Shown here piece by piece: positions 35,039 through 46,240 of a stretch of DNA of 64,000 bases (positions within the stretch are counted from its first letter, which is position 1; each line of letters opens with the position of its first letter). Source of the DNA: Druceiella hillmani. Its lineage: Eukaryota; Arthropoda; Insecta; Lepidoptera; Hepialidae. The notes beneath the pieces were generated by a model. That model made no database searches. It had not been told where the DNA came from and worked only from the letters and a program-made list of their open reading frames with translations. A program made the translations under genes and the position numbers. Location: the NCBI GenBank assembly GCA_039881145.1, contig JAYKKI010000013.1, positions 38,273,501 through 38,337,500 on the forward strand, given 5' to 3'.

Positions 35039-35120
35039 CATGTCTTTGAATTGACTTAACGCAAAAACCAATAAAATATACATAATCGCAAAATGTTTAA
35101 AAATTACGTAAAAAACTTCG

Positions 35121-35125
<5 letters not shown>

Positions 35126-35215
<90 letters not shown>

Positions 35216-35224
35216 GTATGTATA
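35126..35224. repeat. (AT)n then (GT)n microsatellite
   Basis: A long AT run with GT interruptions passes into a short GT run at about 35200-35220. Confidence 0.95.
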
Positions 35225-35857
35225 AGGAAGACGGTAGACAGTAGAAATTACAAGTTCCTGCTTTGATTTAGAATTCTATATCTATGGAATAAAAAAACCA
35301 ATAACTGTTTTTCTATCGGCATAAAATTGCATTCAACAATACTAAACCCATTTAATTCCATTAACAAAATTTCATTAAAAAAGACGTCAAATGAATATCT
35401 TTATATAAAAACTCTGTAACTCTTGGGCGTACTTTCATTTCATGTTATTAAATTGGCATATTTTCCTGAAAATTGTTTTATATGAAATAAATATTTCAGT
35501 GCCGATTTATGAAAATAAATACAAAAAGTACGGTATCGACTCATTACAATTTATTTCGATGGGTAGTGCAGAACAGATGAAGAACATAAGAACGGAACTT
35601 ATCACCATTGTTCTATGGATAAATTCAAAATTGCCAAAAATATCCAACGCAATTTTCTTCCTGTGTGGGAAAAAGTCGTTCTAACGCTTCTTATTTCGCG
35701 CTCCCTTTCTAATGCATAACGTCACTGTAATGAATCGTCTCGCTTTATGTAACCTTTTATCATCATGGTACGCCAAAATCATAAATTCCATGCAGTATAC
35801 ATTAACTATACTCTCATAAATGTAATTCAATGTAAGTTCAATGTAAGTCTCTTTGTC
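35225..35857. other. Unrecognised sequence with one 80-codon frame
   Basis: The frame 35442-35684 on the plus strand has somewhat balanced codons in its second half (QFISMGSAEQMKNIRTELIT), but no known domain or conserved context. I do not call it a gene. Confidence 0.3.
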
Positions 35858-35960
35858 TCCCTGTTTGTGTGTGCGCCCGTGTACGCAAGCGTATGTGCGC
35901 GCATACGCATGAGTGTGCGTAGTCGCGTTGGTACGCGAATATTTGTGTGTATATGTATGT
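35858..35960. repeat. GT/GC-rich alternating tract
   Basis: A degenerate alternating purine/pyrimidine stretch (GTGTGTGCGCCCGTGTACGC type) containing the inverted repeat GCGTATG / CATACGC at 35889-35908. It could adopt Z-DNA. It lies at the end of a frame, 35765-36019, that is low-complexity in this part. Confidence 0.8.
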
Positions 35961-36082
35961 ACTGTACCCTCATCAACACATGGACGAAATTACATGATAT
36001 TTTACACGCAAATTACTGATGATCGAATTAAAGTCAGATAATCTTCAAATTATTGTCTAACGTTACTATTATTTAATTAACG

Positions 36083-36091
36083 GCGACATCT
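36083..36091 (-). promoter_or_regulatory. CTCF-like core motif, weak
   Basis: GCGACATCT differs by one base from the GCGCCATCT core. It faces the stronger site 54 bases downstream. Confidence 0.2.
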
Positions 36092-36144
36092 GTTTATTAT
36101 TGAACTGACCATAAAAAATATATGTAGTATCATAATTTTCTACT

Positions 36145-36153
36145 AGATGGCGG
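36145..36153 (+). promoter_or_regulatory. CTCF-like core motif
   Basis: AGATGGCGG, preceded by TACT, matches the AGATGGCGC core at eight of nine positions and is oriented opposite to the 36083 motif. Confidence 0.3.
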
Positions 36154-38020
36154 TAAATTGTATGTTTTTCATGAATTGTTTAATCTAATAATCCTGTTAT
36201 ATCCACGAATTATTCACCAGAATATTTATATTCCTTTTTATATGCAAACAATGAATATATCCAAAACACAAACATTTTTATACTCCATAAAGTAATTTCT
36301 TAATTAACTTAACACCATATGTACGATTGATAAAAGTGTCCATTTTTCTTGAGTAGTTGAAAAATTATTTTCTTTTCGGAAAATATATAATATAAATTTG
36401 AGTGATTGAGTTGCTAACCAAGGGTTCTGACCAAATAGGCAGTCAACAATTTGTAGGTGTTCAACCTTAATAAAATATTAGTACGGTACAAGAACTGTGT
36501 CATTAGCTCGAGGCTTGAAATAACACGAAAAATGTATCATTTGGTAAAGTATCAACATAATCCATCTCTAATAAGTGTCATTAACCGACGTTAGGGAATG
36601 ACGGAACAAATTATTATCGATATTCGCTCATCGAGAGCGCTACGTCGCCGGTTCATTGTCGTGTCGAAGTATATATTTGTTAGCCCAATATCGTTTGACC
36701 CGAGCGTTCGTGATTGATTTGAGAACCGCCCTCTGTAAATGGAGCACTATATCAATTTTTATTTGCTTGGAATTGGACTATCTATTGCCTTTTTCATTAA
36801 TTCTCTTTTGTGTACTTGATAAACAAGTCTATCGTGTTTTGCAATTTAAACCACTATTGTCTACTGTTGCTTTTGCAAAAACAACATTTGTTACCTACTA
36901 TTATTGGTAATAAGTTCGCACAAAGTGTAGACACTTTGTTTGAACTTATTAAAAGTAACTTATTAATGTGATATTTTGCCATTATTGGTTATATTTCTAT
37001 GCTATCTCTCAATGTCGTGTCTTTTATTTTGTATTAACTTATGCGCAATAACATTTTTAATGAGAGCCTCTACGATTCCGTTTTTATTGAACTATCAATT
37101 GCAAATATTGTATGTCGTATATCGTATAATTCTTATAAAATTGGGATATGTTGTAACAATGGTTAAATTTAGAATGTCACGTTTATAAACACTGTTGCCT
37201 TTTTCAATTTTTTTCCCGTTATTTAAAAGTTCAGCTTATTTATAAATTAGTGGCCCCATAAAGTTAGTACGCGAAGAACAATTCATAATTTATGAGATGT
37301 TATGTTCTCATAAGAGTAATTTAATTGCAACTTAATTGTGATTTAATAAAGACCGGTTGGAAATTTTAATAATATCATAAAGGTAATTCTTTTTCCAGGC
37401 CCAAAACTGGTTAACCGATTCAAATGAAACTTTGTATGCAACTTCATCTCCAACACATAGTTATTAGAATTCAGATGTAGTGATATAAGCCTAAGACTAG
37501 TGGTAATATAAGCCTTTTTATAACACGTGGATAAAGGGTAGTAACAATTAAATTGGAGTGATTCCTACTTGACAATATATTAACGTACATTTCGGTACTA
37601 AAAGTAAGTTACGGTGGGGAGATGAAATTTAAAATTACCCACTATTATTTTAATTCAATTAATATAGTAATATAATTAATAAAGTTCAATATAACTAGTA
37701 ATTTTACACAATAGCCATAAAATATGTATATTAATATTTTAATATATGAGTGCCTGTAATTATAATTGGTTACTATGGATATACTTTACTTAGATATAAA
37801 ATTGTAAATTTCAAACAAAAGTGGTCATTTTCTTTTAAAAGCTGTAAAGAATTTCATATAGCTTTAATTTTAGAAACCCCTGCTTTTTAAAAATTTATAC
37901 AATCTAAATATCGATAAATATAAATATTACTAACAATATTAAGAACAAACAAAAAATAACCGCCAAGTCCTTGTTGAATCACGCATAAAGTACGGTTCTG
38001 TAGTCATTTCATAAAATATC

Positions 38021-38024
<4 letters not shown>
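36154..38024. other. AT-rich region with two unrecognised frames and a hairpin
   Basis: Frames 36656-36910 and 36976-37188 are hydrophobic and rich in Leu/Ile/Phe, as expected from T-rich DNA; no homologous domain was recognised. An imperfect inverted repeat, AATAAGTTC plus ACAAAGTGT, has arms 36909-36928 and 36931-36950. Around 36580-36680 the sequence is less AT rich and has CGCTC-ATCGA-GAGCG. Confidence 0.35.

Positions 38025-38073
<49 letters not shown>
38025..38073. repeat. (AT)n microsatellite
   Basis: A pure AT run ending in GTATATT. Confidence 0.95.
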
Positions 38074-38079
<6 letters not shown>

Positions 38080-38691
38080 TTTTTGTATTTATTACTTTAT
38101 CGTACTCATAGGTGGCTCATATAGGTCTTTGGCAACTGAAAAAGTAATCAATTAACCTCACAGTAGGAGTTGCTATTGCGGCAGGTCTTCTGTATTTTTT
38201 TTAATATTGTGAAGCAGTTTAGTAATTAATTTTAAATTACCCTAAGTATGGTAGTAAGCTCAGTTGTCCACTTATTTCTATTTGCGTTATTTCCGAGCAT
38301 TTAAGATTTTTTCACAGTTCCGGAAATAATAAAATGTAATTACTTGAGATAAGTTGATTAACCAAGTGAAAAAAATAATTTTCCGGTTTTTTCATGTTTG
38401 TCTGTACCCTTGTTCGGAAATGTGAGGGGGCGGCACGATGCATACGACTTTAAAGCTTAATATGTTGTTAAATGGCTAAACATTAAAAGCTGTAATTGGA
38501 ATTTATAATTAAATTTAAGTTAAATTAAAATTTCGTGCCCCATTGTGTGTATTGATGCCACATACAATGAAGTATGCTAAAAAAAGTCTCTTTTAGGTAC
38601 CTTAAAAGATAACCACAAAACATTTTTTGCACGACAATTCTTTAGACATTATTTGAGATTTTCATCGGAAGCACTTACTTGCTTAATTTCA
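38074..38691. other. AT-rich sequence, nothing recognised
   Basis: No repeat or frame of note lies between the two microsatellites. Confidence 0.5.
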
Positions 38692-38730
38692 TACACACAC
38701 ACACACACACACACAAGCGCGCGCATGCAC
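38692..38730. repeat. (AC)n microsatellite with GCGCGC end
   Basis: About a dozen AC units pass into AAGCGCGCGCATGCAC. It lies about 200 bases upstream of the readable LINE relic. Confidence 0.95.
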
Positions 38731-38939
38731 TCATGTTTCAGATAAATATTTCAGTTAATGTCTAAAAATTTCCATACAAAAAATATTTTTTTTTTAAGTA
38801 CAAATTGTACTTACAAAAATATACAACAAATATTGAATAATGTTAATATATTTTCTTATCATACTATTGTTATACTGTCCTTCTACGGAAACTTATACAA
38901 AATTACAAATAAAAACATGATAACAGAGAAAATAATATA

Positions 38940-40015
38940 TAACGGAGGTGATTTCTTGGAGCGCAACATGAATGACTTCGATGAACGAAAGACGCTTCAT
39001 CTTATGAAAAAACTTAAATTGCGGAAAATTTCGATATCAGATGACCTAACTAACGAAATGCATAGGTTGTCAGAAAATGTTTAACCCACACAAATAACTA
39101 AACTCTTTTTATTGGCAATGTATGAAGTCAGACGTTCTAATTTTATATAAGAAACGAGACCCAACTAATATTGCGAAAAAGTTTTAACACAAGTACGAGC
39201 GTAAATGAACTCTTTTCACTTGGACTACAAGAAAGAATCGTGCTAAAAATAGAAATTTTCTTTACATAGGGCAAGCGGGATTTCTAAGCTGATTTCTTAC
39301 TATTGACTATAATAGACATTTAATAGAAAAATATGAAGATTTAAAAAAAAAGTACACATGGCATACGTTGACTATCAAAAAGAATTTGATACTACAGAGC
39401 ATGAATTCCTTTGGAAAGCTATAACAGTAGCATAGCTCGAACAAAATTATATAGAAATAATTAAAATCATTTATTTTACTTGTATAATTATAGTTAGGCT
39501 TGATAACATGGAAAACTTTAATAATATTGAAAGTAGAGTCAGAGAAGGAGACTCGTTCTCACCGATTCTATTTAGAAGAGAGGAATTTTCTTTGATGGAG
39601 AATATTTAACCCACCTTGCATTAGCGGTTGATATTGTGTTGCTATCGGGACGCTCAGTAGAGTCATATACTGCATGACTTACACTGGTAAGTCACCTTAC
39701 CAATGTAAGGTATATAACGCATGCTTGGTAGTCCACAATTTTTTAGTAAGGGAATTGCTCTGAAAGTGAACATAGAAAAGACAAAAGTTAGAACAAATAG
39801 CATGAACTCTGCATAAAACAAACATAGCTACGGGTCTGTCGCGTTGCTAGGACTCACAAAGTCAAATGAAGCTAACAAAGCGATACCATGAAAGGGGCCG
39901 ATAGACAAAAGAAGATAAGGTGGATCACACACACGCTGGTGGAATGAGTTAGAAAAAAAGTAGGAACAAAGAATTGGGCCACCTTCGCAACGAAACGCTT
40001 TTTGTAATACTTATA
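38940..40015 (+). pseudogene. RTE-like LINE reverse transcriptase relic
   Basis: The intact protein would prime reverse transcription of LINE RNA at a nicked target. Conserved blocks occur in order but in shifting frames. LKLRKISISDDLTNEMHR (to 39081) is the entry to the RT domain. KTSDVLILYKKRDPTNIAK lies near 39130-39175. GQAGFL, a stop, then FLTIDYNRHLIEKYEDLKK lies near 39270-39350. AYVDYQKEFDTTEHEFLWKA spans 39361-39420 and carries the first catalytic aspartate. VREGDSFSPILF is at 39538-39573. LTHLALAVDIVLLS is at about 39609-39650, where the expected ADD reads AVD, so the active site is lost. LKVNIEKTKVRTNS follows near 39750. A C-terminal RW-THTLVE and KNWA-like end lies near 39920-39985. 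The connector between the last blocks is largely deleted. At least three stops and several frameshifts make it dead. The frame 38758-39084 covers only its 5' end; that ATG is not original. Confidence 0.9.
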
Positions 40016-40119
40016 ATTTTCTGTGTTTAAACAACACGTCTAATTTTCTGTTTTTTTTTGGTGATATTATGGTTTAAATAAATTTTTAGTTATATAATAA
40101 ACAGTTCTTTTTACCGTTT

Positions 40120-40240
40120 CGTTATTCATGCATATAGCCACCCTATACTAACCCTTGTTAAAGCCTTCCCTCAACACTTCTTTCAATTTTGCTATTCATG
40201 ATAACCCTTACTAACCTCCATATACTAACCCTTGTTTATC
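40120..40240. repeat. Imperfect direct duplication, about 70-76 bp
   Basis: TATTCATG and TATACTAACCCTTGTT occur twice in the same order, at about 40123/40193 and 40145/40221. Confidence 0.65.
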
Positions 40241-40419
40241 ATTTTTTTAAATAAGAAACGCAAAATATAATTGCAAGTATAATTTCAATAGCTAATAACC
40301 AATATTTATTTCTACTCATAAAATTAAATAAAGAATTATAAATAAGATGTATATATGATTAGCAAATACCATCTAATTTGACATTTACCAAAGCTCATGA
40401 ATTTTATTAATACGACTTC

Positions 40420-40850
40420 ATCTCAAAACAAATCAAACATTTTATCCCAAATCGTTTCAAATAAGCTCCAGCGGGAGACGAAAAGCACATATCATCAAAA
40501 ATTTTCATTCCAAATATTATCCTTGACCGGCAACGATCATTTATATTACAATGTGAAGCAACCGAAAGGATAATTCCCTGGGGAAATTCAATATCGTCCA
40601 ACTCTGTTTGCTGCGTGCAAAGGAAAATTCTATTGCGCCATTATTATTTTTCTCCTTATTTCTGATCGGAACGAGTTTTCCGACCGAGTCATTGTGCTCA
40701 CATTTACTCAAGATACGAGCTATATTACATCAACCCAATTCTTTTTCTGCTCGAATGAATCTTCATCCTTCAGGAGAAGGCCAATAATTTTCTTCTCATT
40801 GAACTCGTGTGTTTTTCCTCGAGTTCATCGCCTTCCGGCACATGAATAAT
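40420..40850. other. Less AT-rich island, possibly functional non-coding DNA
   Basis: About 430 bases of balanced composition with CpGs and no repeats (for example GATCGGAACGAG near 40663). The minus frame 40407-40601 has no recognised domain. It could be a conserved non-coding element or a decayed exon; nothing here decides. Confidence 0.3.
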
Positions 40851-40940
40851 TTGTTACCTAATCGAATGACTACACAATAATAGTACAGTTTGAACTATAT
40901 TAGGAATAGTCGCGGAGAGGAGTGCTGGTTCTATAAAATG

Positions 40941-40942
<2 letters not shown>

Positions 40943-40974
<32 letters not shown>
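40943..40974. repeat. (AT)n microsatellite
   Basis: A pure AT run of about 32 bases. Confidence 0.95.
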
Positions 40975-40978
<4 letters not shown>

Positions 40979-42281
40979 TACTTATTTCTAATGAAATGGG
41001 ATCTCTAAAGCTCTCCTTATCTAAATATAGAAGAAAACCATTAAGATATTCAAAAAAATATAGTGCATAATTATGTATATTCAATTAATTCGCTGCGTTA
41101 ACACTGCGTTTTAAATAAATCTTGTGATATCATAGATATATTTCTTAGGTTAAGTAAATATATTAAATATGCAAAGAATTCATCATAACTTGAAATCAAT
41201 TCAACTAATATAATAAAATAACCAGTAAAAAGATGACTTAATAAAGTTAGGACTACATAACAATAAAATATTGATATACACATACATATATGCTAGTTTT
41301 AATTAATTTCATATTATTTTCCTTAATATTAGAGGTATAATACGTAATTCTATATGATGAGCTTTGTATTAATCTGGAACAAAAGTTTTGGCTTCGCCTG
41401 TATAAAACAATTTAACTTCTTCAGATAAAATTTATCATTGCCTTGTTAATTACTGAATGGGAAAAAATATTTATAATACATTTAACATTTTCCAGGTGGC
41501 CGCCGAATAGTTTTTTTTTCAGACGTTCAATGTTACTGAAGCCAATTTGTTTGACTATATTCAGCCACAGTGATACTAAACGAAAAAAGCTTTACGTCAG
41601 GGAAAAACTTCGTATTTGTTGCCAAGCTGGTTTACAAGGAATTAATATGTGAATGAATGAATAAGCTAACAAGGCCCTTAGTTATTTCGTAAGTAAAATA
41701 ATCTCTAGGCAATAAACAGCCTTTTCAAATATAATTTGGGTGTATAGTTACAATATTTGTTAGACACATAATGTCTTCGTTTTGATTTGTATGTGTACAT
41801 CAAGATAATTATGTGATAGAAAAATACAGCGAGGTCCTTTGCAATTATGTCAGAAAAATACAGCGAGGTCGTTTGCAATTATGTCATCGTGTTATGAGTT
41901 GACATTTATAAAATTATTTATGTTTTGAAATCCCCATTTATATTAGTCTTACTGGGAAAATAAACATATACATATCTCTAATACTTAAATAAATCCTATT
42001 ATTCTAGTTATATGTTAATAAATGTACTTAAACATTAGACATACTGTTATTTATTAGAAAATTTATTATGTAAAATTTTCCTAGAATTAATAACTGTATT
42101 ATTGTACACAGTAATATTAGCTGTTTACTAATTAACTTTATGGTTTACTTTATTATTTATGATTTTTTATAAGAAATGTAAACAACTTTATATTACTGAA
42201 GTGAAACCTCGTTTACATTATCAAACAAAAAACATTAAAGGGTAGCTCTGCAACGTTTCACCAGCCTATAACGGTGTACTA
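40975..42281. other. AT-rich sequence with a 34 bp tandem duplication
   Basis: AGAAAAATACAGCGAGGTC plus TTTGCAATTATGTC occurs at 41818 and 41852 (period 34). ACAGCCTTTTCAAATATAATT near 41715 faintly recalls family B. No gene was seen. Confidence 0.5.
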
Positions 42282-42290
42282 ACGCCATCT
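42282..42290 (-). promoter_or_regulatory. CTCF-like core motif
   Basis: ACGCCATCT, followed by GTTGGC, matches GCGCCATCT at eight of nine positions. Confidence 0.3.
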
Positions 42291-43645
42291 GTTGGCAAGG
42301 TATAACTACGTAAATATTGAAAGCAATATTTTTCAAAAACCAACGGTATATGATAAATTTGGAGGTTATCGTTACGTATATAATACAAAAATTCTTTGAA
42401 TGATAAGGGTTTCATTCACCTATCATTCAAAATAGTGCGACAGATAATTTATTTAATTTCAACAAGTATTATTTGGATATCAACAAGCATAAATAAGTGT
42501 TTATTTTGATATTTTCAAACTTTATAAAGATTTAATAATTTTGTTTTAAATTAAATAAGGACGCGTAATATGCTAAAAAGCTGAAATAATAACACGCCGC
42601 ACATTTTTTTTACGTTACTCCTGTTACCCGTTATAGTGACACTGTTTAAATTAACTTGCATCCTAGCCTAAAAAAATATTAATAAAACCTTTCAGTATAT
42701 CAATATATCTTGTAGAATTTTGCTTGTTAATGAAACTAATGTATATACACGTGCCTCGCAATTACTTTTCTCAAAATATATATTAAACAATATATATTTA
42801 AGAATAAACCACAATTTTTATTAAAAAATGTTTATAATCATTAAAATCATCGGTGCCAGATACTTCTCCTTACCTATATTTATGCACAGTTGATAATGAG
42901 CTGATTGAAACTTTTTTCATATTATGTTTTTGAGCAATTTAATTACAAGATTGATTAAAACAAGTCTTATTTCGTATTTGAGCATTGGAAGCATAACTTG
43001 TTTAGATTTTGCTCTTGTGTGTGTGGATACGAGTTATTCATTACCGGGGTCAACAAATGAAGCTAGCGTCACCTTAATACGGTAATTGCATTGGGCTTCA
43101 TACGACTGTTTTATTTCCAGCATAACGGCTTATCTTTCCTATAAAAGTTACAATTCTATATAATAACAGGTATATAAATATTTATCATGTTTATAATATG
43201 TTTGTTTAATTACATACATTATTTAAACTAACAATATACAACCCGAAGATTCAACATCGGTTTTGAAAGTTACTACAAGTTTCTATAAAGCGTGCAATAA
43301 TTTTATATATCATTGAAGTAAACATTGGTAAAACTGTCAGCTCAATATATGAACGGCATCTGTATATGATGCCGTTTATATATTCAAAAAGACGTATATT
43401 TTTTGTGTCTAACAAAATTTCCTGACCTGAAATTAGTTACGTGTAAACCTCAAATGGCAACGCTGTTTTATAGCGTTTGTTGAAATATTATACAAAATTT
43501 AAAAATTTCTGGTGTGTGCTTTTGACCACACATATTAAGTGCAAACTTTTAATTTTAAAATATATGATAATTTATTATAATTTAATTAATTTATAATGAA
43601 AATATAATTTATTATAAATATATGGTAATATATTATAATTTTTAA

Positions 43646-43646
<1 letters not shown>
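42291..43646. other. AT-rich sequence with one short hairpin
   Basis: The arms ATATGAACGGCATC (43347-43360) and GATGCCGTTTATAT (43368-43381) pair with one mismatch around a 7-base loop. A less AT-rich patch lies at 43020-43140. Confidence 0.6.

Positions 43647-43687
<41 letters not shown>
43647..43687. repeat. (AT)n microsatellite
   Basis: An AT run followed by TTATAAATACATGTATTTATA, itself an inverted repeat. Confidence 0.95.
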
Positions 43688-43692
<5 letters not shown>

Positions 43693-43875
43693 AATACATG
43701 TATTTATATATAATTCCATTGACGTTCTACGAAGGATATTATTTCGGTGAATCAAGAACAATGGGTCATTGTTTTTTAAAATCCAAAAATATACTCTCAA
43801 ATAAAATATAAAACACTAACTGTGACACTTAAAAGATTACTGTGTCATTTGAAATATAATATTCATTATATACAG

Positions 43876-43916
43876 TACGCGAATGTTACTGTACTATATA
43901 CAGTAACATTCGCGTA
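43876..43916. repeat. Perfect 18 bp inverted repeat
   Basis: TACGCGAATGTTACTGTA (43876-43893) and its reverse complement (43899-43916) flank a 5-base loop. Confidence 0.92.
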
Positions 43917-43979
43917 TCATATTAAAATATTAGTGAAAACCGTAGTGCAAGTAAAGATTTGAACCATGCATTCAGCATA

Positions 43980-43988
43980 GCACCATCT
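43980..43988 (-). promoter_or_regulatory. CTCF-like core motif
   Basis: GCACCATCT followed by ATCAATA; one base differs from the core at the CpG, as expected from C-to-T decay on the other strand. Confidence 0.25.
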
Positions 43989-44729
43989 ATCAATAAATAT
44001 TGTCAAAAATATTTTATACTTAAAAATAATTTTATTTTAAAAAATACGCTTAACTTATGTACATAAAAAAATTTCAAAATCACTACAACTTCTCTGATTT
44101 AGGGGTATGGAGGTATCAGGTTGAAATCCTGGACAAACCCGACTATATTTATGTTAATATTTCAACGTTTAAATATAGTTTATTAAAACACCCCAACGTA
44201 ATTGGGCCGGTCGAATTAAGTCGGAAAGAGCCGATACTACAACGAAACTGGCCGAATGGGGTATTAATAAAAAAAAATGACAAACGCGTATTATATTAAA
44301 TTATACTCATAAAAATTTATTCAGAAACAGAACGTAATTTTTGAAAGAATGCACTCTGTGGGAGAGAGTGAACTCACTTGGCCGATGTCGAATTAATCCC
44401 AGTTTATTCGATTGAGCGTCACCGACACGAGCGAATATTTAACTTTGTTCGTACTTAACCACGATCGCTGGCGGTGTAAATTGTTTTATCACATCTTATG
44501 TTTTAAATTACATTTAATGAAATAAATGAGGCTATCGTAGAAACTTGTACCATATGATCTGCGGAATATATACTCTTAATCTTGTTTCTACATATTATTC
44601 TAGAATGACTATTTACTTTTTGTTAGTTCGTTGGATAGATGTAGAAAATAAAGTATATTTTGCATGGCACAATATGTACAATGTAATTAAATTTATTGAA
44701 ATGTGCAGCTATTTTTCTTTGTAGCTTTC
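43989..44729. other. Unrecognised sequence including a less AT-rich part
   Basis: The frame 44057-44299 ends with HPNVIGPVELSRKEPILQRN and a short WPNG segment, a less biased stretch without a known match. GGCCG-TGTCGAATTAA-like sequence appears twice (about 44206 and 44380). The region 44190-44470 may be a degraded repeat or a conserved element. Confidence 0.25.
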
Positions 44730-45350
44730 AAAAAGAAAAACGGAAAAAGAGAGACAGAAAAAAAGAGAGAGAACTCAGAGAGATCAGAAACAGAAAAGGT
44801 ACTCTTATGAAATCATCCGCGTGTCAGTCTATATGTCTGTTATTGTCGTTTTCCTTAGAAAATGGTTGACATGGAATCTTGATTTTTTTTATAATAATTA
44901 AAAATGTCAACTCGCGAATATCAATGTCTAACACTCAGAAATATTCATATGGGATTTTTTACTAGAAGTTCTCCGAAACGGTTTTTTTCATTCCTTGTGT
45001 AGCCTCGAAAATATTATTGAATTTAAATAGCATATTTTCAGACACATACCCAGAAGAATGTTAAAAAATAAGAAGGGTAACTACTGCCATTTTTTCCAAA
45101 ACTACTGAACCTAAATTTTGAAAAAAGTAGGTATTTTAGAAGCCTATGCAAAAGTTGCAGAAAAACAATGACGATTTTGGATATTACAATTTTTGAGATA
45201 TTCACGTTAATATAAATATATATCCCCACTAATTAATTGTATTAGGTGTTATTTAATATATATGGCAGCAGGAAATCAATATGAATAATTACATATGATA
45301 AATAAATTAATTTCACTTCAAACATGGTAGGGAACCCTCAATGCGTAGCC
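44730..45350 (+). repeat. Polypurine tract followed by a family A-like dispersed repeat
   Basis: 44730-44798 is almost only A and G. It is followed by GGTACTCTTATGAAATCATC and GTCAGTCTATATGTCTGTTA, then TAGGGAACCCTCAATGCG at about 45330. The pieces resemble the GGTTC, TATAA-GATCA, CTGTCTGT order of family A at lower similarity. Boundaries are uncertain. Confidence 0.4.
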
Positions 45351-46162
45351 GATTTTTTGCATTTTTATATTTAAACAACAAAATGCGTGTTACAGCACAA
45401 AGAAGAAAAGTATTCCTATTAATAACTTGCTACTTCTTTAATCCACTTTTAAGAAAATTCACGCTCATAAAAAATAATAAACAAACTCATACGTGTTCGT
45501 GAACCATTACAAGTTTCCAACGTTTTATCTCCACATGACATTATTTTCCTGCCTTAACGTTTCTTACATTTCACGTTCAAAATTGACGCATTCAATTTCC
45601 TCTTTGCGAATTGATTCTATATTAAAAGTTAAAATGTACATCAGCGCCAAGTACGGTTTGACATGTCGACACTAACGTGTTCATAGATGAATACCTCCGA
45701 TATTGATTGAAAGCTCTTTATTTATGCATAAAGCACAGTGGCAGCTTATCCATCTGGGTCCTCGCTCTGAAAGGAAAATGTAATATAAAGAAAAGAGAGA
45801 TTCCTGCCATCTTGATTTAAATAATCCTTACATTTTGCTTTACTTAAGGCTTTTTCTTTTATAGGTTGGATTTAATTCGTTCTATCTTAGATAAAAGTGG
45901 TTTCTTATCGTAAAACATTATTTGAACCCATGATAGTTTCGAAAATGTTGCTAGGTAAATTGTATTTTAGTTTATGCAATCGTGTCCTTTTTCTGTTGAG
46001 TAACTAATTTATATTAATGAATTTAATTTAGTTAAGTTCCAAGGCTGTAATTTATGCCCATATATTTTAAAGAATTATTATTTTTATTTTCATCAAACCA
46101 AACAATGGAAGAATTGCGGTAAAAATCTGAGAAAGAATCTTTGCTAATCTTTGCTAATAGCG
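45351..46162. other. Unrecognised sequence
   Basis: A less AT-rich patch covers about 45490-45690, where the frame 45493-45675 has no known motif. Nothing else was seen. Confidence 0.4.
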
Positions 46163-46240
46163 CACCGAAAGATGTTGTAATACAACGAAACCTAGGTCGT
46201 GGTAAAGAACTTAAAGAAAGTAGAAGTAATACTATTATAA
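46163..46240 (+). repeat. Solo arm of the 19.5 kb fold-back element
   Basis: AAAGATGTTGTAATACAACG followed by AAACCTAGGTCGTGGTAAAG and a TTAAAGAAAGTAGAAGTAAT block matches 19640-19717 with few changes. The opposing arm is absent. The ribozyme-like core reads CGAAAGA instead of CTGAAGA, while stem II, GAA and the ACCTAGGTC segment are retained. Confidence 0.85.

Noticed and set aside
36656..37188. Pair of small membrane proteins
   Set aside because: Hydrophobic character follows from T-rich codons; no conserved motif, no supporting context and no signal for translation initiation could be shown.
38758..39084. Stand-alone 108-codon protein gene
   Set aside because: Its C-terminal third is the N-terminal edge of the LINE RT relic, and the rest is AT-rich unique sequence.
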